Translations under genes and position numbers: made by a program
Source of the DNA: Chitinophaga vietnamensis
GTDB lineage: Bacteria > Bacteroidota > Bacteroidia > Chitinophagales > Chitinophagaceae
NCBI RefSeq assembly: GCF_902167635.1
Contig: NZ_CABHMS010000006.1
Span: 1-64,000 of the forward strand
DNA length: 64,000 nt
Direction: 5' to 3'
Part shown: positions 16,581 through 23,778 of the stretch, piece after piece
How positions within the stretch are numbered: position 1 is the stretch's first letter
Layout of the letters: each line of letters begins with the position of its first letter
The notes under the pieces: model-generated
The model's database searches: none
Seen by the model: only the letters and a program-made list of their open reading frames with translations
Told to the model about the DNA's origin: nothing

Positions 16581-17272
16581 CCCATCCAGCGGATAACAAT
16601 ATTGACCAGGATGACCGCGCCCACCAGCAGCAGTATCCAGCCGGAACGGCGCACACTGTCGGGCAGGTTGGTATTTTTGCTGCGTAATACAAAAGCACGG
16701 ATCATGATCGCTGCGAGCGCTGCGCCACAAATGCTGGAGAGTATCTTGTTATCGATGAGCACAAACCCTAGTAACAGCGCCAGGCTAAACAGCCCGAATA
16801 CAGCGCCAAAGCGCTCCGCCACGGGCTGTATATCTTTCTCGGAGAAAGGCACCATTTGATTCAGCAGGGTTGTCAGTTCATCTAACCGCTCGATCTCCGG
16901 TGGAATAATGATCGTTTCGCCCTTGCCTTCACCACGAATAATGATACCTCCCGTTTTCTTCTGGTTGATCAGCTTGATATCAAAAACGGAAAGGTTCAGA
17001 TCTGGCGCGCCCGCCTGCCGGCGGATGACGGCGTGCTCGTCTACTTCAATCTCATAGCTTTCATATACTTTCTTCAGCCTCCTGCTGATATTGAATACGG
17101 ACCATGCGCCCACGACGATCACAAAGCCGGCCATGAGCATCACATCGTTTTTATTCTTGCTGGCAACGAAAGCCAACACGATCACCACTACCAGGAACAC
17201 GGGAATCACACGGATCATAATCCTTTTACGCATAGCGGCAAGTCCTTCGGGTGTAAGTCGGAAAATATTCAT
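16571..17272 (-). CDS. Membrane protein with PH-like middle domain
   Basis: The start at 17272 (MNIFRLTPEG) is preferred over 17293. The 233-residue product has two N-terminal transmembrane helices (about residues 20-35 and 43-60), a soluble beta-rich middle (YEIEVDEHAVIRRQ to ETIIIPPEI) resembling bacterial PH domains, and three further hydrophobic segments, including FGLFSLALLLGFVLI. Function unknown. The fold suggestion for the middle domain is inference. Confidence 0.6.
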   Translation of the reverse strand: MNIFRLTPEGLAAMRKRIMIRVIPVFLVVVIVLAFVASKNKNDVMLMAGFVIVVGAWSVFNISRRLKKVYESYEIEVDEHAVIRRQAGAPDLNLSVFDIKLINQKKTGGIIIRGEGKGETIIIPPEIERLDELTTLLNQMVPFSEKDIQPVAERFGAVFGLFSLALLLGFVLIDNKILSSICGAALAAIMIRAFVLRSKNTNLPDSVRRSGWILLLVGAVILVNIVIRWMGYW

Positions 17273-17297
17273 GGCGAGCGGGTTTACAAACAAAAAT

Positions 17298-17330
17298 AAA
17301 AAAGCCTCCGCTAATGTCGGAGGCTTTTTT
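17298..17330 (-). terminator. Terminator after the DUF4382 gene
   Basis: Stem AAAGCCTCCG with CGGAGGCTTT, 7-nt loop, A/T runs on both sides. It lies just beyond the minus-strand stop at 17347. Confidence 0.85.
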
Positions 17331-17346
17331 CATGATCGAAAACAGA

Positions 17347-18147
17347 TTATGGATGCAAGGTGATGTTGGTGATAGAAGTCACTTGTCCTGTGCTTACATT
17401 CACATTTGTAACGGTGGTATCTTTCACAGTGCCATTACCTGCGATGGCTACGTTATAAGTACCCGCGCTGATGCCTGCCATCAGGTAAACGCCCGTAACC
17501 GGATCGGGGATAGAAGATGCCACGGTATCCGTTCCCTGGATGGCGAAAATGCCTTTCACTGCTGTTGGCGGCAGCACAACACCTTTGATAGAACCGCCAT
17601 CAGCCTGGCTGTAAGCGCGGATCACCGGTTTGAGCATAAATTTGCCGTTGCCCGTCATCACTACAGAGCGGTTGGCGTCAAAGTCAAGCCAGAGGCGGTA
17701 TTCCACGCCTGCCGTGAGATTGGCGTGCAGGTTCAGTTTCAGCCCTGATTGTTGTGCGGAAGGTGTTTCCAGCGGGTAGGAAGTACCTCCTATCACTACG
17801 CTGTTGTTAGTGCCTAATACCAATCTGATCTGGGAGATCTGACCGGCGGGCAGGCCTTGCGATGCGATAACAGTGTCGAGGCCGTTTCTGAATTTAAGGA
17901 GGTTATAAACGCCGGGGCGTAATAACTGTAACGATTGCCATCCGGTGGTAGTGGAAGCATCGGAAGAAGCATTCACTTGTACGCCTTGTACATCTACATT
18001 CACAGCGTCGTAAGGAGAAGGTGCATCTGTCAACAGCACTGTCATGCGTGCATTCCCGCTGCTGTTATCATCATTTTTACTGCAGGAGGTGAACAGTGTA
18101 GCAGCAGCCGCTAAAGCGGCAAAGGTAAGTGTGATCTGGTTTTTCAT
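17347..18147 (-). CDS. DUF4382 domain lipoprotein
   Basis: The start at 18147 (MKNQITLTF) gives a 266-residue lipoprotein with lipobox FTSC and a Ser/Asn linker. The next ~140 residues match DUF4382 (MTVLLTDAPSPYDAVNVDVQGVQV, WQSLQLLRPGVYNLL). The C-terminal part (SIKGVVLPPTAVKGIFAIQGT) looks like a carboxypeptidase-regulatory-type beta sandwich. Likely surface or periplasmic, function unknown. The upstream in-frame extension to 18207 lacks signal-peptide character. Confidence 0.82.
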   Translation of the reverse strand: MKNQITLTFAALAAAATLFTSCSKNDDNSSGNARMTVLLTDAPSPYDAVNVDVQGVQVNASSDASTTTGWQSLQLLRPGVYNLLKFRNGLDTVIASQGLPAGQISQIRLVLGTNNSVVIGGTSYPLETPSAQQSGLKLNLHANLTAGVEYRLWLDFDANRSVVMTGNGKFMLKPVIRAYSQADGGSIKGVVLPPTAVKGIFAIQGTDTVASSIPDPVTGVYLMAGISAGTYNVAIAGNGTVKDTTVTNVNVSTGQVTSITNITLHP

Positions 18148-18256
18148 GCTTGTAGGTTTTATATCCTGCCTCCACCATAACAAGCCCCGTACCAATCTCT
18201 TTAACATTTTGCTAAGTATTTAGAATGAATACCTTACGGATGCACAGAAACTTTTT

Positions 18257-18279
18257 ATAACAGGCTGATCACCTGTTAT
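18257..18279 (+). promoter_or_regulatory. Inverted repeat upstream of the secreted Tyr-rich protein
   Basis: ATAACAGG and CCTGTTAT flank a 7-nt centre, 49 bp before the start at 18328. It could be an operator or a leader hairpin. Confidence 0.35.
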
Positions 18280-18327
18280 TCGCTTTGGCACTGCTTTGGC
18301 ATATGCATGAGTATAAACCATATTGAT

Positions 18328-18822
18328 ATGAAAAAGATCGCGTTAGTAGCCTTTCTCCTGATTGCAGGTATCTATTCATCACAAGCCCAGGTTCGTCTGA
18401 ATGTAAACGTAAACATCGGCAATCAGCCACAGTGGGGCCCCGTAGGCTATGACTATGCTGAATACTACTATTTCCCTGATATCGATGCTTATTATTATAT
18501 CCCGCAGCAACAGTTCATTTATTACAACGACAACAGATGGGTATTCGCCCGTTCATTACCTTATGATTACGATATTTACCGTGGCTATAAAGTAGTGATC
18601 AATGCCGACAGACCTTATCTGCGCGATGATTACTATCGCAGGCAATACAGACGCTATAAAGGCTGGTATGGCCGTCAGGACCTGATCCGCGATAGCCGTG
18701 ATGAACGCTACAGAAGATATGATAACGACAATGATCAGGGCCATGGTCATGGAAGATGGAAAGAAAACGGCCACGATAACGGCCGCCGTGCACACGGACA
18801 TGATCGTGAAGATGAACAATAA
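18328..18822 (+). CDS. Secreted Tyr/Arg-rich protein of unknown function
   Basis: The start at 18328 (MKKIALVAFLLIAGIYSSQAQ) gives a clear signal peptide with cleavage near residue 21. The mature 143 residues are rich in Tyr, Asp and Arg (YYYFPDIDAYYYIPQQQFIYY), then a basic stretch and a His/Gly/Asp tail (GHGHGRWKENGHDNGRRAHGH) that could bind metal. Such proteins are common in Chitinophagaceae. The TAA stop is the first triplet of the 94-bp palindrome. Confidence 0.7.
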   Translation: MKKIALVAFLLIAGIYSSQAQVRLNVNVNIGNQPQWGPVGYDYAEYYYFPDIDAYYYIPQQQFIYYNDNRWVFARSLPYDYDIYRGYKVVINADRPYLRDDYYRRQYRRYKGWYGRQDLIRDSRDERYRRYDNDNDQGHGHGRWKENGHDNGRRAHGHDREDEQ

Positions 18823-18913
18823 ATAATTACGAATTACAAATTAAGAATTACGGCCTACCGGGTAGATCTACCCGGTAGGCCGTAATTCTTAATTTGTAAT
18901 TCGTAATTATTTA
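18820..18913. repeat. Perfect 94-bp palindrome between convergent stop codons
   Basis: Checked base by base: 47-bp arms, no mismatch, centre TAGATCTA at 18863-18870. It begins at the TAA of the plus-strand gene (18820-18822) and ends at the TAA of the minus-strand gene (18911-18913). The outer arm is made of 7-bp units (AATTACG, AATTACA, AATTAAG, AATTACG); the inner arm is GC-rich (GGCCTACCGGGTAGA). As RNA it gives the same hairpin from either strand, so it is a likely bidirectional terminator. A related arm occurs at bases 1-30. Confidence 0.95.
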
Positions 18914-19186
18914 CTCTTCCTCTTCTTCTCCATCATCATCCAACCACTCCATGTAAGAGTAGTACCAGTCTTCCAGCTGCTCCAGCAATTCCTGCTTTTT
19001 CTCGGGAGCATTTTTGAAGAACTCTTCTACGTTATCAATTTCGGACACGATGTCGATGTAAGCAGTTTCTTCGTCTTCTTCTACACGTTTGGCGAAGAAG
19101 CGGGGCTTTTCGGTATGAAATATATATTCATTTTCAGGATCCGTTACCGGATCGTCGGCAATGAGAAATTTAGGTAACTGTGCCAT
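18911..19186 (-). CDS. Small acidic protein, unknown
   Basis: A 91-residue very acidic protein (VEEDEETAYID, LDDDGEEEEE tail) with a helical C-terminal half (KKQELLEQLEDWYYSYMEWL). No signal peptide or known motif. It has its own promoter (19205-19212) and shares the 94-bp palindrome with its convergent neighbour as terminator. Confidence 0.65.
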   Translation of the reverse strand: MAQLPKFLIADDPVTDPENEYIFHTEKPRFFAKRVEEDEETAYIDIVSEIDNVEEFFKNAPEKKQELLEQLEDWYYSYMEWLDDDGEEEEE

Positions 19187-19204
19187 AGTGAGTTATTTGA
19201 ATTA

Positions 19205-19212
19205 CAAAAGTA
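19205..19212 (-). promoter_or_regulatory. -7 box of the acidic protein gene
   Basis: On the minus strand the sequence is TACTTTTG, matching TAnnTTTG, 19 bp before the ATG at 19186. Confidence 0.55.
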
Positions 19213-19309
19213 TTGATAAAAAGAGTATAAAAATCGTTATTGCTACAGGTCAGGAGATAAATTTATTCATAATTTTTTACATCTTTATAGCAGTTTAAAC
19301 CCTATCCAT

Positions 19310-19891
19310 ATGCAACAGTATTGGACAAGATGGGAAACATGGATGCAGACATATGCACCCCGACTGATCAGCCTCCTCTATCCTGGTGTTTCCGCTGATA
19401 GCATAGCCGCCCTTGAAGACCTCACAGGAGCCGCGCTGCCGGCTACTTTCAAAGCATTTTACGCTATCCACGACGGTCAAAAGGCCGATAAGGCCGGACT
19501 GGTAAATGGCGATACCCTCCTGCCTCTGCATGAAATCATTTTGCAGTGGCAGCAATGGAAACGCTTGCTGGATGAAGGCACTTTCAAAACGCAACTGGTA
19601 TGCGAGCCGGATACGGGCATCTGCTACAACTGGTGGAACCCGCTGTGGATCCCGTTTACGCACGATGGCCTGGGCAACTATCTCTGTATTGACCTGGACC
19701 CCACGCCAGGCGGCACTCCCGGCCAGGTGATCACTTTCTGGCACGACGATCCTCACCGTGAAATTGTAGCTCCTTCTTTTGAAGCCTGGATCAGTGATTA
19801 TATCAATGCCATCGAAAGAGGCGAATACATCTACCTGAAAAAGTGGGGCATCGTACACAAAGATGCCGCCTTTAACTACAACGACCGGTAA
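19310..19891 (+). CDS. SMI1/KNR4 family protein
   Basis: A 193-residue protein with the SMI1/KNR4 (SUKH) fold signature: VSADSIAALEDLTGAALPATFKAFYAIHDGQ near the N-terminus and IPFTHDGLGNYLCIDLDP in the middle. SUKH proteins are often immunity proteins of polymorphic toxins, but no toxin gene is nearby, so a housekeeping or orphan-immunity role are both open. Its 3' end overlaps the convergent AraC gene by 16 bp. Confidence 0.82.
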   Translation: MQQYWTRWETWMQTYAPRLISLLYPGVSADSIAALEDLTGAALPATFKAFYAIHDGQKADKAGLVNGDTLLPLHEIILQWQQWKRLLDEGTFKTQLVCEPDTGICYNWWNPLWIPFTHDGLGNYLCIDLDPTPGGTPGQVITFWHDDPHREIVAPSFEAWISDYINAIERGEYIYLKKWGIVHKDAAFNYNDR

Positions 19892-20880
19892 TCCGCAGGA
19901 GTGGCGCCAGTCCAGCGTTTGAAAGCCCTGGTGAAAGCGCTCAGCTCATTATATCCCAGCATATAGGAAATATCTTTCAGCTGGTAATTACCCGAGGAGA
20001 GATAATACAAAGCCAGTGATTTACGGACCGCATCCGCCACATCCTGGTATTTCACCCCTTCCTCTTTGAGGCGCCTTTGCAGGCTGCGCGGGCTCACATT
20101 GAAATTGGCTGCAATCTGCTCCAGGGATTGCACCCCCAGGTAAGAATTAGCCAGCAGGTAATGATGTATCCTTACCTGCAGCGATTGCGGCTTTTCTGCC
20201 TCCTGCGATATCACCGCTACCTTCTTCAGCAGATGCCCCTGCAATTCATAGTTGGCCGTTAGTACCGGCTCATCCCAGTAGCGGTTATCAAATACCACGG
20301 CGTATTCGCCGGAACGGCGCACCGGCACGCAACGCAGCACTCTTGCATATTCCGTTTCATCGGCCACGTGATAGGGCAGCTTCACCGCCTGCGGCACGAT
20401 CTTCTCTAACAGCAGGCCATCCATTTCATGTATCACCATAACGATCAATAATTCCATCAGCTGCCGGAAGGCGAAAGGCGGCGTGGCGCCATGATCCTTT
20501 GCCGGTATCAGTTTCACGGTAAATTGTTTATGGCCGCGTATCAGTTCCATGCGGCATTCGCTGGTAATGAGATGTGTGAGCGCGGCCGCCTGTGTGAGCG
20601 CATCACCCACGGTGGCGCTGCTCTGGATGATGGCGCCCACTACGCCAAGGGCGGCGGGTTTCAGCGACTCGGCAAAATGCAGGCCGAACAAAGGATCATT
20701 GGCAAGGCGGCTGGCATTGAGCCACAGGTCATGCACTTGCTGATGCGTAATAACGGCGCCGGTCTTTTTCAAAGCCTTCAGATCAATGCGGGCGAGGCTG
20801 CAAAGCTCCGCTGCATCTACATCCCGCTGTACTGCATATGCGATCATATTCCTGGCTAAAAGTAGTTGTTGATCTTCCAT
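19876..20880 (-). CDS. AraC family regulator with arabinose-binding-type N-domain
   Basis: The start at 20880 (MEDQQLLLARN) is preferred because the upstream extension looks non-coding. The 334-residue protein has a long N-terminal domain of the OruR/ArgR-like arabinose-binding type (LLARNMIAYAVQRDVDAAELC, FGLHFAESLKPAALGVVG) and a C-terminal AraC double helix-turn-helix (LEQIAANFNVSPRSLQRRLKEEG, LKDISYMLGYNELSAFTRAFKRWTG). It diverges from the NTF2-like gene at 21027, a plausible target. Confidence 0.88.
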   Translation of the reverse strand: MEDQQLLLARNMIAYAVQRDVDAAELCSLARIDLKALKKTGAVITHQQVHDLWLNASRLANDPLFGLHFAESLKPAALGVVGAIIQSSATVGDALTQAAALTHLITSECRMELIRGHKQFTVKLIPAKDHGATPPFAFRQLMELLIVMVIHEMDGLLLEKIVPQAVKLPYHVADETEYARVLRCVPVRRSGEYAVVFDNRYWDEPVLTANYELQGHLLKKVAVISQEAEKPQSLQVRIHHYLLANSYLGVQSLEQIAANFNVSPRSLQRRLKEEGVKYQDVADAVRKSLALYYLSSGNYQLKDISYMLGYNELSAFTRAFKRWTGATPADYRSL

Positions 20881-20978
20881 ATGATAAAGGTATCCTCCTC
20901 TCACGGCATAAAAAAAGATTGTCGCAAAATGGTAAGTCTTTGTCGTGAGATGATAAATGTAACACATCTCCCCCGATG

Positions 20979-20986
20979 TAGTTTTG
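20979..20986 (+). promoter_or_regulatory. -7 box of the NTF2-like gene
   Basis: TAGTTTTG fits TAnnTTTG and lies 40 bp before the ATG at 21027, in the divergent region shared with the AraC gene. Confidence 0.55.
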
Positions 20987-21026
20987 CATCATCATCAACA
21001 TTATTCATCTCAAAAAAAATAAAGAA

Positions 21027-21422
21027 ATGGAAAATCAAACTTTAAAAGTAGTAGCTGAATTTGTACACGCAGTCCAGGAAGTAAATCTCGAAAAGCTGGG
21101 CGCCTTGCTTCACCCGGAGATCAGCTGGCAACAGCCGGGTAACAACCGTTTTTCCGGCACTAAGAAATCCAGTGGTGAAGTGTTCCAGATGGTGGGCGGC
21201 ATGTTTGAGGTATCTGAAAATACCCTCCGTCTCAGCGACATCAAAACCATTGCTGTAAACGGCGACCAGGCCACCTGCGTGCTTACCTGGAAGGCATCCC
21301 GTCCCGGCGCCGAATTATATACGGATAACGTAGACGTATATACGGTGAAAGATGGCCAGATCGTGGCGGCTAAAGTATTTGCGGAAGATATTGCGCAGGA
21401 AGATCATTTCTGGGGCAACTGA
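21027..21422 (+). CDS. NTF2-like / SnoaL-like protein
   Basis: A 131-residue protein of the nuclear transport factor 2 fold, with LKVVAEFVHAVQEVNLEKLGALLHPEISWQQPG at the start and VYTVKDGQIVAAKVFAED at the end. The family comprises small-molecule-binding proteins and isomerases; this member's ligand cannot be read from sequence. It is divergent from an AraC regulator and followed by a terminator, so it is probably a one-gene regulated unit. Confidence 0.78.
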   Translation: MENQTLKVVAEFVHAVQEVNLEKLGALLHPEISWQQPGNNRFSGTKKSSGEVFQMVGGMFEVSENTLRLSDIKTIAVNGDQATCVLTWKASRPGAELYTDNVDVYTVKDGQIVAAKVFAEDIAQEDHFWGN

Positions 21423-21445
21423 TGTAGAAAAATACGGGCAACAGG

Positions 21446-21483
21446 TCTTCCGGCGCGATGTTATCACGCCGGAAGATTAATTT
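21446..21483 (+). terminator. Terminator after the NTF2-like gene
   Basis: 10-bp stem TCTTCCGGCG/CGCCGGAAGA with an 11-nt loop, followed by a T-rich tail. Confidence 0.75.
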
Positions 21484-21557
21484 TAGCGAACATTCAAGAT
21501 GGCATTATTGTTGAAAGTTAAAAAGCAGATTTTCTTTTAACTAAAACAATTATTATC

Positions 21558-21863
21558 ATGAAAGCTCCAAAAAACCTCACCGGATTCATGTTTGCCACAG
21601 CATTGGGCGTAGTAGCTTCTTTCTCAGGCCAGCGCGCATTTGCACAGGGGATAGATAGCACCTTAAAAAAGATAGGCCATAAAACAGCGTCCATTGCGGT
21701 AAAAGGAACTTCCGCTGTTACCGACAAGATCTACAAAGGAAAAGAAGGACCCAATGGCGAGACGGTCTACATCGATAAAAAAGACCGCAAATTTATTGTA
21801 GACGGGAAAGGTAAGAAAGTGTATCTGAAGAAATCACAGATTCACGACAAAAAAGACAAGTAA
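21558..21863 (+). CDS. Small secreted basic protein, unknown
   Basis: A 101-residue protein with a signal peptide (cleavage near RAFA-QGID). The mature part is rich in Lys and Gly and reads like a short beta-repeat (GPNGETVYIDKKDRKFIVDGKGKKVYLKK). No family recognised. It is followed by a strong terminator at 21890. Confidence 0.65.
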   Translation: MKAPKNLTGFMFATALGVVASFSGQRAFAQGIDSTLKKIGHKTASIAVKGTSAVTDKIYKGKEGPNGETVYIDKKDRKFIVDGKGKKVYLKKSQIHDKKDK

Positions 21864-21889
21864 TAAGAGGCCAGTTTTAGTCGAATATA

Positions 21890-21926
21890 AAAAAGCCGGA
21901 TCAGGGAGCACCTACCGGCTTTTTTG
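21890..21926 (+). terminator. Terminator after the small secreted protein gene
   Basis: AAAAAGCCGG pairs with CCGGCTTTTT; T tract present. Confidence 0.82.
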
Positions 21927-21956
21927 CTGTATATTCACTATTACAAAACGCTTCCT

Positions 21957-22289
21957 ATGTTACTCACCCCAGGCACCTGTTACCAGGTCAGCTCCGTCGC
22001 GGTCCCCTCGCTGCTTACGCGCCATGGCGAATACCATTTCATTGTGAGATTGATACACGCCAATGATACTTCCGACAGCGCCATATTTGAACTGGTGAAA
22101 GTACTTCCCCGCATCTCCGTCCGGCAGGAAGCCGATACCAGGCGTATTGTGGAATCGCATGCGGATGGCGTAGTGCTTCGCGATGTTGGCGGACGGCCGC
22201 TCAATTTCCCTCCGTTTGAAAAAGAATCTATCTTTCAGCAGTGGCTGCAACAAGGGCTGGCCGTGATATGTGATTGTAACCGCCTCTGA
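21957..22289 (+). CDS. Hypothetical 110-residue protein
   Basis: The ATG at 21957 (MLLTPGTCYQ) is preferred over a TTG at 21924 that overlaps the upstream terminator. The product has no signal peptide, membrane segment or motif I recognise; it contains a beta-rich stretch (GEYHFIVRLIHANDTSDSAIFELVKVL). Nearly abutting the stop of the convergent DUF983 gene. Coding status is likely but not certain, since an antisense frame is also open over much of it. Confidence 0.5.
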   Translation: MLLTPGTCYQVSSVAVPSLLTRHGEYHFIVRLIHANDTSDSAIFELVKVLPRISVRQEADTRRIVESHADGVVLRDVGGRPLNFPPFEKESIFQQWLQQGLAVICDCNRL

Positions 22290-22294
22290 GCGCA

Positions 22295-22756
22295 TCAGAT
22301 GGCATTACGGAAAGTAGCGTTGGCCCTGCCGGTGCCTTGAGGAGGCCCCTGGTACCAGTCTTCATCATAATACACAAAAAAGGCCATCCAGATGGTACGG
22401 GACCATCGCATGATCAATGGCTGTAAAATCAGCAGCAGCAAGGCATTGGCGCCCAACCACCAGAAAATACGGTTGTCGTAAATAGAAAACCCGATAAATA
22501 ACCACCACGCTATCAGGCTGGCTACACAAACGGCAATAGACAAGGCATAGCTTACGTAACCGGTACCATAATAAAACCCTACTTCTACTTCCACCTGCTG
22601 GCCGCATACAGGGCATACATCGGGCATTTTCATGAAGTTCTTCAGGTTGTAAGGGTTTTGCGTTTTGAAAATATTGCCACGGCGGCAACGGGCGCATTTA
22701 TTGCCCAGCAGGCTTTTCAGCAGACCGGGCTTCTCATGATTTTTATCTGCACACAT
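22295..22756 (-). CDS. DUF983 family membrane protein
   Basis: The start at 22756 (MCADKNHEK) is chosen because the longer frame runs into the AraC gene upstream. The 153-residue protein has two zinc-ribbon-like cysteine pairs (CARCRRGNIF and CPVCGQQ), a GFYYGTGYVSYAL motif typical of DUF983, and two or three transmembrane helices. Function unknown. It lies 22 bp downstream of the AraC gene, probably in the same transcript. Confidence 0.82.
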   Translation of the reverse strand: MCADKNHEKPGLLKSLLGNKCARCRRGNIFKTQNPYNLKNFMKMPDVCPVCGQQVEVEVGFYYGTGYVSYALSIAVCVASLIAWWLFIGFSIYDNRIFWWLGANALLLLILQPLIMRWSRTIWMAFFVYYDEDWYQGPPQGTGRANATFRNAI

Positions 22757-22778
22757 ACTTTGTTGATTTATTTCTTCA

Positions 22779-23657
22779 TCAGATAATATTTTTCCTGAAC
22801 TCCTCCGGGGTAACGCCTGCGTACTTCTTGAAGAACTTCGTAAAGTAGGAATTATCCTGGAAGTTAAGCTGGTAGGCGATCGACGAGATAGGCACATCTG
22901 CGTTGATGAGCAGGCGTTTGGCTTCCAGCAGTACCCTGTCGCGGATGATCTCTCCGGCCGAGCGGCCCAACATATGCTGGCAGAAGGCATTGAGGTAATT
23001 AGGCGTTACATACAGCAATGCCGCGTAATCCTTTGGCAGCCGCAGTTGCATGTAATGCTGTTCCACCAGCTTGCGGAAGTTGCGTAACAACATATTGTTA
23101 TGCAGCATCTCCGGGCGCTCTTTGCCGCATTGCGTGGTGCGTGCTGTTTTGATAAATACTTCCAGCAACAGGAGCCGTAGCATGTCGAGGCTGTAAGCAT
23201 GGCCAGCGGCCACTTCCACGAGCATCTCTTCCAGCAGGGCGGTGATGGCATGCAGGCCCTCACGGGGCAGTTGCACTACGCCTTCGGTACTTACGCCACT
23301 AAAAAAAGGGAAGCGTTCTACGTAATCGGCATCTTTCAAAAATTCGTTGAAGAATGCCGTGGAAACATTGAGCACATATCCTTCTGTCTTCCCTTCAAAA
23401 TACCAGCTATGTACCTGGCCCGGCACCATGAAGTAGAATTGCCCTGCCTTCACCGGAAACCGCTCAAAATCGATCGTATGGCTACCTTTACCGCTGGTAA
23501 AAAGTACCAAATGGTAAAAAGAGTGCCGGTGCGGGAAATGAATATCCTGGTGGGCTTCCAGATAATCGGAGAACCGCGCCACGAGTATATCGGCTGAAAC
23601 GGGCTTCCCCATTACAAGGGAACAGATATCATATGTTGGAATATGCGCCTTTGACAT
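22779..23657 (-). CDS. AraC family regulator with N-terminal cupin
   Basis: A 292-residue regulator: N-terminal cupin-like sensor (HFPHRHSFYHLVLFTSGKGSHTIDF, PGQVHSWYFEG) and C-terminal AraC DNA-binding domain (LPKDYAALLYVTPNYLNAFCQHMLG, ISSIAYQLNFQDNSYFTKFFKKYAGVTPEEFR). A -7 box at 23665-23672 ends only 8 bp before the chosen ATG, so the mRNA may be leaderless or the true start may be the in-frame ATG at 23612. The effector is unknown. Confidence 0.87.
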   Translation of the reverse strand: MSKAHIPTYDICSLVMGKPVSADILVARFSDYLEAHQDIHFPHRHSFYHLVLFTSGKGSHTIDFERFPVKAGQFYFMVPGQVHSWYFEGKTEGYVLNVSTAFFNEFLKDADYVERFPFFSGVSTEGVVQLPREGLHAITALLEEMLVEVAAGHAYSLDMLRLLLLEVFIKTARTTQCGKERPEMLHNNMLLRNFRKLVEQHYMQLRLPKDYAALLYVTPNYLNAFCQHMLGRSAGEIIRDRVLLEAKRLLINADVPISSIAYQLNFQDNSYFTKFFKKYAGVTPEEFRKNII

Positions 23658-23664
23658 GTTAGGG

Positions 23665-23672
23665 CAAAGGTA
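23665..23672 (-). promoter_or_regulatory. -7 box of the cupin-AraC gene
   Basis: Minus-strand sequence TACCTTTG matches TAnnTTTG; the annotated start codon lies directly downstream. Confidence 0.5.
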
Positions 23673-23732
23673 CGGAGCGGGAGGATAGCCAGATTGTGGA
23701 ATTGGGGGCTTTAATGGTACTTTTTACATATT

Positions 23733-23772
23733 GTTCCTGTTGATGGCGGCAGTAGTCGCCATCAACAGGAAC
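23733..23772 (-). terminator. Hairpin after the S9 peptidase gene
   Basis: A perfect 16-bp stem (GTTCCTGTTGATGGCG and complement at 23757-23772) with an 8-nt loop, 7 bp past the minus-strand stop. The T tract is weak. Confidence 0.65.
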
Positions 23773-23778
23773 GGAGAT

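Noticed and set aside
22757-22990. N-terminal extension of the DUF983 protein
   Set aside because: It overlaps the AraC gene in another frame and is Ser/Arg-rich nonsense; DUF983 begins at MCADKNHEK.
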